From positions 6,760,537-6,824,536 of the forward strand of contig OU015525.1 in assembly GCA_907165065.1 (NCBI GenBank): DNA of 64,000 bases, read 5' to 3'. Position 1 is the stretch's first letter. Each line of letters opens with the position of its first letter. Below are positions 62,995 through 64,000 of this stretch, one piece after another. The notes under the pieces are model-generated. The model saw only the letters and a list, made by a program, of their open reading frames with translations. It ran no database searches and was not told the DNA's origin. Position numbers and translations under genes: made by a program. This stretch comes from Caprimulgus europaeus. Its lineage: Eukaryota > Chordata > Aves > Caprimulgiformes > Caprimulgidae.

Positions 62995-64000
62995 CCCATT
63001 CCACTGCTTCTAGAAGTTTTGTCCTGAAATCTAACTTCAATTTTTATAAAATTTAGGTTAGATTTTCTTTTCCTGTTTTCAGCAACACATTACCTACTGG
63101 AAGACTGTTACCAGGTATGCTTCCAGTCTTTTTCTCTGTTGTCTAAATGGTTTAATTTTCTTTCAGTCTTTCCTAAAATATCATGCTTTTCAGATATGTG
63201 ATCACTCTCACTCCTCTGGCTTTTGTCTGTAGTTTTGTCTTGGATATTTTGTTCTAGATGAGTCCTCCCCAGTGGTGAATAAATTGGAAGGATGATGGCA
63301 TATGGTTTTGAAGGTTATACTAATGGTTTTAAAGTCATGATGGAGGGAGGGGGCTGGAGGAGGATGAGAGTGTTCAATTGTGACCCACTCTAACTTGTAA
63401 ACACTTTTCTGTATAACGGCCGCTCAAGCAGCTGGTCCCCATTCTGAATTTTTACAGCTGATTATGCTTGTGAAGTGTTACATTTTGCATAAGTCCCTAA
63501 TGAATTTTATCATACTTTTTCCAACCATATCTCCCATGTCTCAGTATAATTTTGAATTCAAGTCTTGTTCTTGAGCTTCTTGAAGCTTGTTGTCACCTGC
63601 AGATTTAATAAGTACACTTTCCATTCCATCATCTGGGTCATTAACAAAAGTATTGAATAGCTCAAAAATGAAGGCAGACGCCTGTTGGATCCTGCCCAGT
63701 ACTTCCTTCTGTTTTGACCATAAACCACTGGGAAATAATCACTGAGTATAGCTTTCTAATTGTCTTTACACCTACTCTGTGGTAGTTTCATCTAGTTCAG
63801 ATTTCTTAGGCTTATTTGGGAAAATAACCACTAAGCCTGTGCTACAAGTCTTACCAAAGTCAATATACGACTTTTCCAGCTTCTGCTCAATCCACAAAAC
63901 ATTTTATAGAAGAAGAAGAAAAAAAAAAAGCTGTTTTGACATGCTTTCTTCATGATAAATCTCAACTAGCTGTTGTTCCTTGTTATGTCCTATGTGCTTA
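62995..64000 (-). mobile_element. Ancient CR1/L3-like LINE fragment, runs off the window
   Basis: The reversed order of an ancient CR1-type polymerase is still visible. GTCACCTGCAGATTTAATAA (about 63592-63611) corresponds to the polymerase active-site region. Next come ATCTGGGTCATTAACAAAAG, AGTATTGAATAG, CCTGTTGGATCCTGCCCAGT, GACCATAAACCACTGGG, CAAGTCTTACCAAAGTCAAT and ATCCACAAAAC at 63891-63901. The part before 63590 looks like decayed 3' sequence and is less certain. Divergence is the highest of all the copies here, pointing to an insertion older than the other CR1 copies, possibly older than birds. It continues past base 64000. Confidence 0.7.

Overview
This window looks like nuclear DNA of a bird, either intergenic or from one or more very long introns. 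I find no protein-coding gene, rRNA, tRNA or CRISPR array that I can support. All open frames are short (the longest is 177 codons). The long ones either lie inside interspersed repeats or show no family I recognise. The avian call rests on the interspersed repeats. About a dozen CR1 LINE pieces carry the bird-type 3' end (octamer ATTCTATG tail, then the 'ttggaagggacc' core). There are also two ERVL-type LTRs of a kind found throughout birds, and one copy of an ERV LTR of the type starting TGTATTGGGTTTGC. I see no SINE and no L1, and the background is AT-rich.

Layout: 1-6.2 kb is unique sequence with one polypurine tract. A minus-strand ERVL-type solo LTR lies at 6192-6746 with perfect 5-bp target duplications. 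Three CR1 3' ends on the minus strand lie at 7.74, 8.41-8.95 and 11.2-11.7 kb. From 11.7 to 25.9 kb the sequence is unique apart from microsatellites and a striking hairpin at 20.3 kb. At 26-27 kb there are three CR1 ends, two plus and one minus. From 27 to 38 kb it is unique with several long A tracts. A plus-strand ERVL-type solo LTR lies at 38316-38880, with 5-bp duplications that differ by one C-to-T change. An old CR1 lies at 40.7-41.4 kb.

The longest element is a minus-strand CR1 at about 42986-45840. It keeps recognisable remains of the ORF1 esterase, the tail of the endonuclease and the reverse transcriptase, but it has lost most of the endonuclease and is full of stops and frameshifts. 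A nested palindrome cluster lies at 49318-49416. At 51870-52980 a truncated ERV LTR, with a 40-51 bp internal repeat, is joined directly to an internally deleted CR1 fragment. Further old CR1 pieces lie at 55.5-55.9 and 62.2-62.4 kb, and from 63 kb to the window end.

No genes here work together. What the window records is repeat history: LTR-LTR recombination leaving solo LTRs, 5' truncation and internal deletion of CR1, and local fold-back events creating inverted repeats. I did not find a convincing new biological system. The best leads are the two young-looking perfect inverted repeats, the LTR/CR1 chimera, and one small GC-rich open frame at 53.9-54.2 kb.
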